From Candidatus Zixiibacteriota bacterium (GTDB lineage: Bacteria; Zixibacteria; MSB-5A5; SM1-73), in assembly GCA_023127875.1 (NCBI GenBank), contig JAGMFA010000084.1, positions 1-8,801 of the forward strand: a DNA stretch of 8,801 nt, given 5' to 3'. Below the pieces are notes generated by a model. That model was not told the DNA's origin. It saw only the letters and a list, made by a program, of their open reading frames with translations, and searched no databases. Position numbers and translations under genes: made by a program. Positions 1-6,606 of the stretch are shown here, in pieces. How positions within the stretch are numbered: position 1 is the first letter of the stretch; each line of letters opens with the position of its first letter.

Positions 1-25
1 GGACGCACATTCATACGAATTATGC

Positions 26-240
26 CAATTTATTGAGCAAAAGGCGCCCCATAAATGGGGCAACTACCGACACGTAAAATTCACATAAAAAAGAGGCGGG
101 TGCCCCACTTTTTTGTTCGTCACGGACGCCTCGTCCGTGACGAAAATGTAGTTGCTCAATTTGTTGAGCTAAAGGCGCCCCATGAATGGGGCAACTACGG
201 ACATACAAAATTCTTATAAAAAAAGGTGGGTGCCCCATTT
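26..240. repeat. Two direct repeat copies of about 85 bp
   Basis: Copy 1 (26-110) and copy 2 (157-240) are roughly 85% identical by eye, at an offset of 130-131 bases. Each starts with CAATTT(A/G)TTGAGC and contains the small hairpin GCCCC-AT(A/G)AAT-GGGGC (46-61 and 177-192). Each continues through a conserved CAACTAC and an A-rich stretch to GGTGCCCCA followed by Ts. The first bases of the window (GGACGC at 1-6, then ACGAAttATG) resemble 124-148, so the array may continue past the left edge. The 72-codon open frame across it on the minus strand follows the repeats and does not look like a gene. This is probably a genome-specific intergenic repeat family; I do not recognise a named one. Confidence 0.75.
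116..144. repeat. Perfect inverted repeat between the two direct repeat copies
   Basis: The arms TTCGTCACGGAC (116-127) and GTCCGTGACGAA (133-144) are perfectly complementary over 12 bp around the 5-nt loop GCCTC. T-rich sequence lies to the left (108-114) and AAAA to the right (143-146). Read on the minus strand, the hairpin is followed only by ACAAAAAAG, so it is not a canonical terminator in that direction. It lies between the two direct repeat copies and is probably part of the same repeat element. Confidence 0.7.
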
Positions 241-261
241 TTTACGGGACACCCACCTTTT
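221..261 (-). terminator. Intrinsic terminator of the dockerin-protein gene
   Basis: The arms 221-236 and 246-261 form a 16-bp stem with one mismatch around the loop 237-245. On the minus strand the GC-rich stem GGTGGGTGTCCC/GGGGCACCCACC runs straight into a run of seven Ts. It begins 15 nt after the stop codon of the minus-strand gene (277-279). This is a textbook rho-independent terminator. Its left arm lies inside the second direct repeat copy, so the repeat supplies half of the stem. Confidence 0.85.
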
Positions 262-276
262 CTGAGTTCGAGATGC

Positions 277-1953
277 CTATTGACTACTACACGGTGGATC
301 TCCATTTTTAAAGAGATAATTGATTAGATGGACCACATCGCCCAACTCAACCACACCGTCACAGGTGCAATCTCCGGCGGCCATTGGTTCAGGAGGATCT
401 CCACCTTTGTAAAGATAATTGATCAGCTTGACCACATCACCGATATCGATCACTCCGTCGCTTGTGGCGTCACCGCATAGGAAATGGACGATGTTGGAGA
501 TTCCCGAAGCATTGGGTCGGCTGTCCAGCCCTTTGATGGCAAAGTAAACCTCAGGATGACACCAGGTTTCCTTAGCCACCTGATAGCTATCCTCCTCCCC
601 TACTGTGAAATTGAAGAATCCATCACCAGTGCAAACCTCTGCGCTATCCCACCAAGCCTGGGTGTCGGGACCAACCGGCACAGGGCTATATCTGATATCA
701 TAGCTGGAAATAGGTTGCTCTCCCACATATTCTCCAGGAACAGTCCATTCCAGGGTAAACCAGGAGCTTGGATCGATCTCCAAATCCTGAATTGGCAGAG
801 GCGGGATGTTATCGAGGGAGTAGCCACTGTCAGGATCAGAGTCAAAGTATACCAGAGGATCGGCCGTCATGGCGGAGACGAAGAAGACCGACCAATACAT
901 TCCTTCAGCCTCAGTCGAATCGCCCAAAGTTGGACAAACTGTGTTATAGGTAGATTCTCCTCTTGCTGGAACGGTTTTGATGAAATCCCAATCTCCCGGA
1001 GGATATATTCGTCCCATACCCAACATCTCCACATCGGATAGCCACATTTCGTCACCCTGAGCGTTAGACTTATCTTCATCAATCCGTCTCCACAGACTAT
1101 ATTCGGTGATCGTAGTATCAGATCCCTCGACATCATAATAACAGCGCTCCCATTTGACTCGAACCTGTCTGCCTTGATCGTTGCCTACATCACTAGCGGA
1201 GATAATACTTGGCGTAAGTGGATTGCCCAGGGAATCTGAGAAGTAAATGTAGTCTAAACGGTACCAGCTACTTGCAGAAGTGTAATCCCATGAACTTTGA
1301 TAATGTTCAATTTTTATCGTCAAGTTTGATTTGTCTATGTTGTCCGGAATGCTTCTTGTATATCTCTTCCATGTCCTTCCATCCGCCCCTGTTTCCGTTG
1401 CATCGTAGTAGTCGAAGTGATTTGGTGTACATCCCTCATTATTTCCCCAACAGTCGCATCTCAGCTGTTCACTATGCGTGTTGGTTCCATCCGTTAGACA
1501 CAATCCTATATACCAATGATATCTGCTGGATGTTGTGTAGCCGTCTCCGCCTACCCATAGGCTTATGTAATTGGCAGTAGTGGAGACGGGTTCTTCTGTT
1601 GAGAGATATTGAGTTACCCGGCTATCGCCCCCTAATTTCGGCACCGACGTAGTCTGCAGGTATGAGTAGACAGATTTGACACCCTTGAAGTAATAATCAT
1701 CTACAATCTGTAGATCGTCTCCAGTGGGCGGATTTCCCTGATGGACGACAATATCGTAATTCCACTCGCTTATGTCGTCCTTCTCGGTTCCAGTAGTATC
1801 TCTTTCAAAATCTCCATTTGGTAAGATTCCCTCGGAGTAGGTGGTTACGTTGAAGGTTTCCGTATAACCGTTTTGAGCAACAACAGCAATAACTACAACA
1901 AATAGGATTATTGCTCCTATGACCATCCCTTTTCTAAAAATATTAGCTTTCAT
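277..1953 (-). CDS. Secreted multidomain protein with C-terminal dockerin type I pair
   Basis: The product is 558 aa. A hydrophobic segment at residues about 9-26 acts as signal peptide or membrane anchor. Residues about 40-245 start with ILPNGDFE and look like a galactose-binding/CBM-type beta-sandwich; this is inferred from style. Two Fn3-like modules follow (about 250-370 and 388-490, the latter starting IPPLPIQDLEI). Residues 493-558 are two dockerin F-hands, with likely Ca ligands D495/T497/D499/D503/D506 and D528/T530/D532/E536/D539, each followed by a GDVVxLINYL helix and GDPP. Dockerins bind cohesins, but no cohesin or catalytic domain is visible here, so the role is structural, adhesive or substrate-binding. 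The start is supported by GAAGGAG (minus strand, complement of 1963-1969) 9 nt before ATG. The gene stands alone, diverges from the lipoprotein operon and has its own terminator. Confidence 0.9.
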   Translation of the reverse strand: MKANIFRKGMVIGAIILFVVVIAVVAQNGYTETFNVTTYSEGILPNGDFERDTTGTEKDDISEWNYDIVVHQGNPPTGDDLQIVDDYYFKGVKSVYSYLQTTSVPKLGGDSRVTQYLSTEEPVSTTANYISLWVGGDGYTTSSRYHWYIGLCLTDGTNTHSEQLRCDCWGNNEGCTPNHFDYYDATETGADGRTWKRYTRSIPDNIDKSNLTIKIEHYQSSWDYTSASSWYRLDYIYFSDSLGNPLTPSIISASDVGNDQGRQVRVKWERCYYDVEGSDTTITEYSLWRRIDEDKSNAQGDEMWLSDVEMLGMGRIYPPGDWDFIKTVPARGESTYNTVCPTLGDSTEAEGMYWSVFFVSAMTADPLVYFDSDPDSGYSLDNIPPLPIQDLEIDPSSWFTLEWTVPGEYVGEQPISSYDIRYSPVPVGPDTQAWWDSAEVCTGDGFFNFTVGEEDSYQVAKETWCHPEVYFAIKGLDSRPNASGISNIVHFLCGDATSDGVIDIGDVVKLINYLYKGGDPPEPMAAGDCTCDGVVELGDVVHLINYLFKNGDPPCSSQ

Positions 1954-2585
1954 TTTCTGCTTCTCCTTCTGTATTATGTTTTAAGGTTTCAGGTTTACAC
2001 CATCTCCTTCCACCCCACCCAATCTATCTAAAGAGCCAATAGTAGGTTATCATCCTGATTTCACCCCTTTCCCCAACTGGTTTTTGGCTCCGATTTTTTC
2101 AGATTTCTTAAAATCCAGATGTCTTTATATCGCCACTACTTAAACTCTAAGGAGAACCGCCCAGACAGGCACTCCAATTTGGGTTTTTCAACACGTTCCA
2201 AAGCTTGCTTTCCTATACAACCACCGCTAAGAATATGAATCGCTCAAAAAACCGCAAGAATTGTATTCCTATTATTTTAGGTTTGCAGTGGTTTCCATCC
2301 TTCAAAGACCATCAACTATATATGTTATTCAAAAGTAATATACCTTGAATCACTCTCTTGTCAAGAGAAAAAGCGAAAAAATAACTCTGAAATGCCTTGG
2401 CTTACAGTAAAATCTTTTTACAAGGTGAGGCATGGAAATGATCAATAGCCGTGGATATGACAACACAGGCTGAAGCTTATACGAGCCAACTGTCGAATAA
2501 TAGTCGGGCATCCATGTCCACCTACTTTCCTCTATTTTTCAAAAGATTCCCCGTAACTCCCCTAAATCATTTTTAACCCTCTGTC
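1954..2585. other. Intergenic stretch with no recognisable gene
   Basis: This AT-rich stretch is the 5' flank of the minus-strand gene. I see no convincing ORF, tRNA or riboswitch fold. The only structured sites noticed are the odd palindrome TCTCTTG-T-CAAGAGA (2354-2368), which could be a protein-binding site, and GTTTTTCAACAC (2183-2194), which also occurs at 6719-6730 inside the foldback element. No clear -35/-10 pair could be assigned for either flanking gene. Confidence 0.5.
2354..2368. promoter_or_regulatory. Possible operator palindrome
   Basis: TCTCTTG and CAAGAGA are perfectly complementary 7-bp arms separated by a single T. With a 1-base spacer it cannot fold as an RNA hairpin of that length, so if functional it would be a dimeric protein-binding site. 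It lies 400 bp upstream of the dockerin gene start and 766 bp upstream of the lipoprotein start, which is far for an operator. No matching second copy was seen. This is a weak call. Confidence 0.2.
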
Positions 2586-2637
2586 GATAACTTAAATTGG
2601 GTAAACCGAAGAAAATTTTGTAGAAAAATCCTTATTT

Positions 2638-2665
2638 GTCAACCAGCCCTTCGGGCATGGTTGAC
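2638..2665. repeat. Hairpin in the repeat mosaic
   Basis: GTCAACCA (2638-2645) pairs with TGGTTGAC (2658-2665), and the inner GCCC pairs with GGGC around a TTC loop, leaving one bulged A. It forms a compact 12-bp stem with no T-tract on either strand, so it looks like a REP-type fold and not a terminator. Confidence 0.65.
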
Positions 2666-2723
2666 CTACATGACTTAAATTGGGTAAACAGAAGAAAATT
2701 TTGTAGGTCAAGCATGGCGAAGC

Positions 2724-2749
2724 CTGGTTGATCCATATGGATCAACCAG
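2724..2749. repeat. Perfect 26-bp palindrome
   Basis: The half-site CTGGTTGATCCAT (2724-2736) is followed immediately by its exact reverse complement, ending at 2749, with no spacer. Its right end, ATCAACCAGCCC, repeats the TCAACCAGCCC at the left of the 2638-2665 hairpin, so the palindrome looks like two repeat ends joined head to head. Confidence 0.8.
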
Positions 2750-2793
2750 CCCTTTGGTTCGATTTCGCTCACCACCCTGAGCTTATCGAAGGG
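2750..2793. repeat. Nested hairpin of the widespread 'FDKLR' intergenic repeat type
   Basis: Three nested arm pairs fold together: CCCTT/AAGGG (2750-2754/2789-2793), TTCGAT/ATCGAA (2758-2763/2785-2790, sharing two bases with the outer pair) and GCTCA/TGAGC (2767-2771/2778-2782). The minus strand reads CCTTCGATAAGCTCAGGG, translating as FDKLR. From general experience, variants of CTTCGACAAGCTCAGGG are scattered in intergenic DNA of many unrelated bacteria. Assignment to that group is by recollection of the motif, not by a search. Confidence 0.65.
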
Positions 2794-2859
2794 CGGGCAT
2801 GGTTGACCTACATGACTTAAATTGGGTAAACTGAAGAAATCTGGAGATTTGCCCATAGG

Positions 2860-3133
2860 TTATTGAAAAAATCCCATAAGTTTGCCTAATTTTTGATAGC
2901 TTCTCAAACCTTCTTTCTCTATATGTGGTCTTTGCTAATCAATTATCAGAAAAAGAGTTAGCTGAAAGACTTAAACGAATTTCTTAGACCCGACTCTATC
3001 TGGCATAGCAATTGCTTATAAGTTATTAAGCCCCCAAAAAAATGTATCCATAAGCTTTAAGCCAAAAAGTCAATATTGGTTTTTCTTAAAACGAACACAA
3101 AGATAATCGATCATTTATCACTCGAAAGGCGGA
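2860..3133. other. 5' flank of the lipoprotein operon
   Basis: This AT-rich stretch carries no ORF. It must contain the promoter of the plus-strand operon, but no strong sigma-70 hexamer pair is visible. The best candidate, TTGGTT at 3076-3081 with AAAGAT at 3099-3104 (17-bp spacing), matches the -10 consensus poorly. The only other feature noted is a short palindrome AGCAATTGCT near 3008. Confidence 0.3.
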
Positions 3134-5140
3134 ATGATTCGGAATAATAAGTCCCCAGTATTCATAGAACATGAAAGAAGGAATAAACGTCGGCTTTCAT
3201 TTTGGACACTGCTTTTGATAGTTCTTTTGTCTCTTGTAATTTTCCAGTGCTCCATAGAGAAGCCCGCCGCCCCCACCTGGAATGTGAAGCTGAGTGTGCC
3301 GCTGGTCAACAAGTATTACGACATGGTCACCCTAATAGACAAAATGGATGAACCATATCTTAAGGTAGACAGCCTGGGAAATCCCTACTTCTTTTTTGAG
3401 GAGGACTTGGATACCATCAGGTTAGTGGACAAACTGCACTGTGATTCTACTTTCATTAACTTTAAGGACACGCTGGGGATCATAAACATCCACACCTCTG
3501 AATCCCGCCAGATGATATTTTACATAACGGAATTCTATGATGGGGAGCCGGGTGAAGTGCCACCCTGTACTGCCACCATAGAAAAAGATCTGGATACTTT
3601 CTCCACTTTCTCGCAGGTCACGGTCAAAGAAGCTTTTACCACTTTAACCGTGAGCAACCAACTGGGTTTGGATCTGGATTTGGTTCAGATAAAGATAATC
3701 GACCGCAGTTTTCAGGATACTTTGCATACCGTAATTCTACCGAATGGGATTGATGATGGAGACTCGAATACTCAAGAAATAATCTTTACTGACCAGACAT
3801 TCTCCAACCGATTGGGCTTTCAAATAAAAGTATCTACTCCCGGTGGTGAAATTCAAACTCTGGAGGACAAATATCTGTTTTTAAACTTCACCGTGGATAG
3901 CTTGAGGGTTATTCAAGGAACGGCTAAAGTTCCTTCTTTTGACTTATCCAAAGAGGAAACCATAACCCTCCCCACTAACAGCATTATCGACAGTGCTCAG
4001 ATCAAGAGTGGCACAGTCTATCTATTTTTACGCAACTTTACCAATTTAGGAGCAGATGTGCAGGTTGATTTTCCTGAGTTAGAAAAGGATGATCAGATTT
4101 TATCCTTTATTAGCAATCTGCCAGTTTCAGGTTATACTGATCTGAATCTTACTTTAGATGGATACACGTTCAGACCAGAGGGGGGGAATAAAGTTAAAGT
4201 TCAAACCAAAATCTTGTCACCGGGATCAGGGGAAGAACTGATTGATTTTAAATCCTCAGATTCAGTCAGTGTGGGTGCAACTCTCTCCGAAACATTCTTC
4301 AGCCAGATTTGCGGAATAATCGAGTCCACCAGAGTGGAGATAGACCCAATCACCCGCCAACTGGAAATCCCTCCCGGTTTTGAATCAGCCCACCTAACCA
4401 ATGCCAACTTAAACTTGGAAATTCACAATGGTGTCGATCTTCCAGCTAATTTGTCAGTGGACATCCAGGGAGAGAAAGGACAGAACCTAAGTCTTCAGGC
4501 CGAAATTGAGGCAGGTGGTCCATTTGGGACTGCAATCACCTCCATTTTCGAGGATCAGTTAGAATCATTATTAAATCCTGTTCCCCAGACCCTCACTGTC
4601 ACAGGAGAGATTATCTGCGGAGACGGGCAGTCCGACGGGATAGTGCGAGAGGAGGATTTCTTCTTTGGCAAAATAATGGTCAGCTCTCCCCTTGAATTGA
4701 TTTTTGACTCGTGTCAGGTTCAAATTGACCAAGACTCCGACGAGGTGGACGATGATGTGAAGGAGTTGATCGAGGATCAGATAAATTTTGGCAAGGTGAT
4801 ATTGAAGATCGAAAGCCATCTCCCCCTGGGAGCGGAAGTAAAGATGTTTTTCTCCCAAAACCAAGAAGATCTCTTTTCATCTCCGAATCTGTTCATCGGT
4901 CCGGTGAACGTTCCCGAAGGAGAGTTAAACTATGATGGTTCGGTGAAGGAATCAAATTTCTCTCAGACCGAAATAAGTGTAAGTCACCAGGAGCTTCAGG
5001 TATTTACGAATACACCTTTTTATATGGCGGGGTCTATCAATTTCCCTGGCACCAATGAAGAAACCATTAAGGCTTCGTCGGCAGACTTCATAAAGATAAC
5101 ATCTTATTTAGAACTGGATGTAAAGAACAAGAAGGAATAA
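3134..5140 (+). CDS. Probable outer-membrane lipoprotein with repeated beta-modules
   Basis: The product is 668 aa. The N-terminus is long and basic (residues 1-20), followed by a hydrophobic stretch 23-38 and Cys39-Ser40. This resembles a lipoprotein signal, but the box is atypical (IFQC instead of LxGC/LAGC), so lipidation is likely, not certain. After Cys39 comes PTWNVKLSVPL. Four diverged motifs with alternating hydrophobics and an N/S-x-L-x-L centre lie at residues about 168-190, 292-314, 423-446 and 552-573, suggesting a string of beta-sandwich domains. I recognise no enzyme motif and no named family. The start is the only in-frame ATG after a stop at 3104-3106. AAAGGCGG lies unusually close to it, so translation may start inefficiently. 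The barrel gene follows after 4 nt, which points to a joint function at the outer membrane. Confidence 0.85.
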   Translation: MIRNNKSPVFIEHERRNKRRLSFWTLLLIVLLSLVIFQCSIEKPAAPTWNVKLSVPLVNKYYDMVTLIDKMDEPYLKVDSLGNPYFFFEEDLDTIRLVDKLHCDSTFINFKDTLGIINIHTSESRQMIFYITEFYDGEPGEVPPCTATIEKDLDTFSTFSQVTVKEAFTTLTVSNQLGLDLDLVQIKIIDRSFQDTLHTVILPNGIDDGDSNTQEIIFTDQTFSNRLGFQIKVSTPGGEIQTLEDKYLFLNFTVDSLRVIQGTAKVPSFDLSKEETITLPTNSIIDSAQIKSGTVYLFLRNFTNLGADVQVDFPELEKDDQILSFISNLPVSGYTDLNLTLDGYTFRPEGGNKVKVQTKILSPGSGEELIDFKSSDSVSVGATLSETFFSQICGIIESTRVEIDPITRQLEIPPGFESAHLTNANLNLEIHNGVDLPANLSVDIQGEKGQNLSLQAEIEAGGPFGTAITSIFEDQLESLLNPVPQTLTVTGEIICGDGQSDGIVREEDFFFGKIMVSSPLELIFDSCQVQIDQDSDEVDDDVKELIEDQINFGKVILKIESHLPLGAEVKMFFSQNQEDLFSSPNLFIGPVNVPEGELNYDGSVKESNFSQTEISVSHQELQVFTNTPFYMAGSINFPGTNEETIKASSADFIKITSYLELDVKNKKE

Positions 5141-5144
5141 CCGG

Positions 5145-6392
5145 ATGAAGACCAAACTGTTCATTGGGACACTTAGTCTAATTTTGCTCATCCCTCAACA
5201 ACTTTTCGCCTCCGGCTTATCTTCTGGTCGAAGCGTAGGAATGGGGGGAGCATATACTCAGATCGCCAAGGGAGTAGAGTCAGCGTTCTGGAATCCCGCC
5301 AACTTAGGACTCTCTAAAAACTCAGAAAGAAGCTGGATGATATTTTCGCTGGGCATTAATGCCAATAACAACAGCTTCAATCTAAAACAGTATAACCAAT
5401 ATAATGGCAAGTTCCTCACCTCGGAGGACAAGCAAACCATTTTGAATTCCATCCCTAAAGAAGGGTTCAATCTCTCACTGGATGCCGACGTTTTGGCTCT
5501 GGGTATCTCCGAGGGACGATACGCCTTTGCCATCTCCGGAAGAGTAACGTCCGATCTTTTGTTTCCCAAGGACCCGCTTGACGTTCTCTTCTTCGGAAAT
5601 GAAATCAACGACACCATACTTCTCTCCGGGTCCAATGGAGAAGCTTATGCGGCAATGGATATCAGGCTTTCCCACGGTAGATCCGTTTTGAAAAAAGGTA
5701 ACAGTGAGATTTCGTGTGGGATAAGCGCCAGATACGTTCGAGGATTGATCTATCAAAAGGTAAACCAAGCTGAGGGGGAACTCTTCACCTTAGAGACCGG
5801 AGTCAGCGGAGAGGGGAATTTTCTTGTTCAGTCAGCCAGCGGGGGACGGGGATATGGATTAGACTTTGGTCTGGCTTTAAAGTATAAGGATAACTGGACC
5901 TTCGGTCTATCCCTTTTCAATCTGATAAACCGGATCAAATGGAATAAAAAGACCGAAAAGAAAGTTTATCAGGTGCAAATAGACTCTGTTCTGGCGGAAC
6001 ACTTTGATGCAGATTCCATGATTATTGAGGAGTCTTATACCGAAGATATAGATCCTTTCACCACCCGGGTGCCCACATTGATGCATATGGGAGTGGCTTA
6101 TCAGGGAAAAAGGTATCTTTTAGCTTTTGATCTAAAGCAGGGTTTCAAAGAAGGAATGGGAGTATCTAAGAAGCTGAGAGCTTCTCTGGGAGCAGAATAC
6201 AAGGTGTTAAGCTGGCTGGATGTGCGGGGGGGCATTTCGGTTGGAGGAAATGAAGGTGTAACCGTTGCCAATGGACTGGGATTAAACTTGGGTACATATC
6301 ATTTGGACGTTGGAATAGCCAATCAAAAGGGGTTGTGGCCTACCAATAGCAAGGGGGTCAGTTTGGCCATCTCCAATGGCTTCCGTTTCTAA
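5145..6392 (+). CDS. Outer-membrane beta-barrel protein, PorV/TraF/DUF5723-like
   Basis: The product is 415 aa. A signal peptide spans residues 1-22 (cleavage near QQLFA-SG). The mature N-terminus has the hallmark SVGMGGAYTQIAKGVESAFWNPANLGL (about 30-56, in part), shared by FadL-superfamily barrels of the PorV/UPF0164/DUF5723 kind, where the MGGA and WNPA(N/G)L segments plug or open the barrel. The rest alternates polar and hydrophobic residues with many aromatic girdle residues, and the chain ends in FRF, a C-terminal aromatic expected of BAM substrates. The exact family is uncertain without a profile search. GAAGGA lies 8 nt before ATG, inside the end of the lipoprotein gene, so the two are probably translationally coupled. 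Its likely role is transport or docking together with that lipoprotein. Confidence 0.85.
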   Translation: MKTKLFIGTLSLILLIPQQLFASGLSSGRSVGMGGAYTQIAKGVESAFWNPANLGLSKNSERSWMIFSLGINANNNSFNLKQYNQYNGKFLTSEDKQTILNSIPKEGFNLSLDADVLALGISEGRYAFAISGRVTSDLLFPKDPLDVLFFGNEINDTILLSGSNGEAYAAMDIRLSHGRSVLKKGNSEISCGISARYVRGLIYQKVNQAEGELFTLETGVSGEGNFLVQSASGGRGYGLDFGLALKYKDNWTFGLSLFNLINRIKWNKKTEKKVYQVQIDSVLAEHFDADSMIIEESYTEDIDPFTTRVPTLMHMGVAYQGKRYLLAFDLKQGFKEGMGVSKKLRASLGAEYKVLSWLDVRGGISVGGNEGVTVANGLGLNLGTYHLDVGIANQKGLWPTNSKGVSLAISNGFRF

Positions 6393-6414
6393 ACTTAGAA
6401 GGGGGGTGATACGA

Positions 6415-6492
6415 ATGCGGAAAACCAGAAACACTCGCAAGACCACTACCCGGAGAAAGAGAGTGACCAACCGAAGAAAGAACAAGAAATAA
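6415..6492 (+). CDS. 25-aa highly basic peptide (small ORF)
   Basis: The ORF runs ATG CGG AAA ... AAG AAA TAA and encodes 25 residues, of which 14 are Arg/Lys, 6 Thr, 3 Asn, with only one Val besides Met. There is no acidic or aromatic residue. GGGGGGTGAT (6401-6410) closely matches the anti-Shine-Dalgarno complement AGGAGGTGAT and lies 4 nt before ATG, among the best ribosome binding sites in the window. The ORF begins 22 nt after the barrel stop and ends just before a long hairpin, so it would be the last gene of the operon. Composition and size recall tiny ribosomal proteins such as bTHX, but the sequence does not match one I know. Nucleic-acid or ribosome binding is an inference from charge only. 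Confidence 0.6.
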   Translation: MRKTRNTRKTTTRRKRVTNRRKNKK

Positions 6493-6510
6493 ATCTCCGG
6501 ATCTCAGGTC

Positions 6511-6550
6511 AGGTGGTGTCCCGAGCCCGATTCGGTTCGGGACACCATCT
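6511..6550 (+). terminator. Long hairpin at the end of the lipoprotein-barrel operon
   Basis: The arms 6511-6527 (AGGTGGTGTCCCGAGCC) and 6534-6550 (GGTTCGGGACACCATCT) pair over 17 bp, including two G-T wobbles, around the loop CGATTC. The hairpin starts 18 nt after the stop of the 25-aa ORF. No T-run follows immediately; the nearest is TTTTTT some 20 nt downstream, so it is either a non-canonical terminator or a 3'-end stabilising structure. Its core GGTGGTGTCCCG resembles the stem of the terminator at 221-261. Confidence 0.6.
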
Positions 6551-6606
6551 GAAAAATTCTGATAATAATTTTTTGAGTTAAAGTGAATTTATCAAAAGGG
6601 TTGATG

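Larger units (their letters stand above)
2590..2840. repeat. Intergenic repeat mosaic with three copies of a 34-bp unit
   Basis: The unit ACTTAAATTGGGTAAAC followed by N-GAAGAAAATTTTGTAG occurs at 2590-2623 and 2673-2706. A third copy truncated at its right end lies at 2815-2840. A second module, GGGCATGGTTGACCTACATG, precedes copies 2 and 3 (2653-2672 and 2795-2814). Between them lie three different hairpins, annotated separately. The 74-codon minus-strand frame over this region translates the repeats and is not a gene. The arrangement suggests repeated insertion or recombination of small mobile or REP-like modules at one intergenic site. Confidence 0.8.

Noticed and set aside
20..238. 72-codon minus-strand open frame
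   Set aside because: It runs through the two direct repeat copies and the terminator arm, and its protein simply repeats the repeat translation; it has no signs of a real gene.
484..1041. 185-codon plus-strand open frame antisense to the dockerin gene
   Set aside because: It lies wholly inside a confidently coding minus-strand gene with clear domains; its translation has no recognisable features.
2590..2840. CRISPR array
   Set aside because: The three repeats are at unequal intervals, the spacers contain other repeats, and no cas gene is present.
2632..2856. 74-codon minus-strand open frame containing FDKLR
   Set aside because: It is a translation of the intergenic repeat mosaic, a known source of false gene calls.
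3076..3104. TTGGTT - 17 bp - AAAGAT as promoter of the lipoprotein operon
   Set aside because: The -10 match is only three of six bases, and promoter consensus in these phyla can differ; not strong enough to annotate.
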